A DNA stretch of 64,000 nucleotides from Pseudorhizobium pelagicum (GTDB lineage Bacteria > Pseudomonadota > Alphaproteobacteria > Rhizobiales > Rhizobiaceae), in NCBI GenBank assembly GCA_000722615.1, contig JOKI01000023.1, forward strand, positions 1 to 64,000. The letters run 5' to 3'. The position numbers and the translations under genes were made by a program. The notes under the pieces were generated by a model, which searched no databases, was not told the DNA's origin, and saw nothing but the letters and a program-made list of their open reading frames with translations. Numbering within the stretch: the stretch's first letter is position 1; each line of letters begins with the position of its first letter. Of the stretch, positions 63,893-64,000 are shown in pieces.

Positions 63893-63916
63893 CATAATAT
63901 ATAATATTATATTATG
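63893..63916. promoter_or_regulatory. AT-rich palindrome overlapping a promoter (BigR-box-like)
   Basis: CATAATATA-N6-TATATTATG is a perfect 9-bp inverted repeat. It overlaps a promoter with TTGCAT (63890-63895) and TATGTA (63913-63918) spaced by 17 bases, in front of the ATG at 63953. A repressor bound here would block polymerase. AT-rich palindromes of this kind are described for BigR, the sulfide-sensing repressor of blh operons. Confidence 0.6.
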
Positions 63917-63952
63917 TATTTCGTAATTCATTGCTCAACCAGGGAGCCAGTC

Positions 63953-64000
63953 ATGTCTGTCACGGCAATTTCGGAAAAGCTATCGGTGTCGGCGCAACCA
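63953..64000 (+). CDS. Start of a gene resembling blh (MBL-fold sulfur dioxygenase-type), cut by window edge
   Basis: The ATG at 63953 follows AGGGAG. The 16 visible residues, MSVTAISEKLSVSAQP, match the usual start of the DUF442/TIGR01244 domain that begins Blh proteins (a short V-x-x-x-x-x-x-x-V-S-x-Q-P pattern). Blh joins this phosphatase-like domain to a metallo-beta-lactamase-fold sulfur dioxygenase involved in sulfide detoxification and biofilm growth. The assignment rests on very few residues and on the AT-rich operator. Confidence 0.4.
   Translation, partial: MSVTAISEKLSVSAQP

Noticed and set aside
1..64000. CRISPR arrays, tRNA or rRNA genes
   Set aside because: No regularly spaced direct repeats, cloverleaf-like segments with CCA-type ends or rRNA-like stretches were seen by eye; a covariance-model scan would be needed to exclude small RNAs.

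Overview
The window looks like chromosome or large-replicon DNA of an alphaproteobacterium, most likely a member of the Rhizobiales (Rhizobiaceae or a neighbour). The reasons are the high G+C coding bias, EcfG-type GGAAC-N16-GGTT promoters, the mix of TRAP and ABC uptake operons with LysR, AraC and XRE-cupin regulators, an RTX giant protein, and a NoeC/DprE-like arabinose pathway. No rRNA, tRNA or CRISPR array was recognised.

Layout. 1-4300 is the end of an integrative element: a large serine recombinase that runs off the left edge, and three unknown genes on the same strand. 4300-6500 carries an HxlR regulator and a divergent alpha/beta hydrolase, flanked by two copies of a 37-bp palindromic repeat. 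6506-7825 is a chimeric gene joining a LysR N-terminus to a truncated enolase-superfamily enzyme. 7924-15432 encodes a 2502-residue RTX protein with lectin-like modules and a metallophosphoesterase. 15721-23456 is an operon with a disulfide oxidoreductase, a CDP-alcohol phosphatidyltransferase, a TVP38-type membrane protein, the YnjBCD-type ABC transporter and an Nterm_to_SelD-type flavoprotein.

23563-34548 (minus strand) is a catabolic cluster: XRE-cupin regulator, FAD amine/amino-acid oxidase, D-threonine-aldolase-like PLP enzyme, DUF1445 (D-glutamate cyclase type) protein, TRAP transporter, DUF2848 protein, amidase, membrane protein and LysR. A divergent dipeptide-type ABC operon and a GhrA-like dehydrogenase follow (34810-41039), controlled from an intergenic region with repeated ATGAAAAT motifs. 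41053-43858 holds an AraC regulator, scars of a deleted ABC transporter and an aldehyde dehydrogenase.

44361-54500 is the most interesting part. Two divergent EcfG-type promoters face a small protein gene and a seven-gene cluster: HAD-UbiA fusion, GtrA, DprE1, DprE2, then three tandem paralogous membrane proteins of GT-C type, with a convergent GT87-like gene at the end. Together they can be read as synthesis of polyprenyl-phosphoryl D-arabinofuranose, its flipping, and its transfer to an unknown envelope acceptor, probably under general stress control.

54644-64000 contains a NavAb-like voltage-gated sodium channel, a small acidic protein, an HlyD-RbbA-YhhJ export operon, an FNR/FixK-like site, a P2-type cation ATPase, and the first 16 codons of a gene resembling blh behind an AT-rich palindrome resembling a BigR box.
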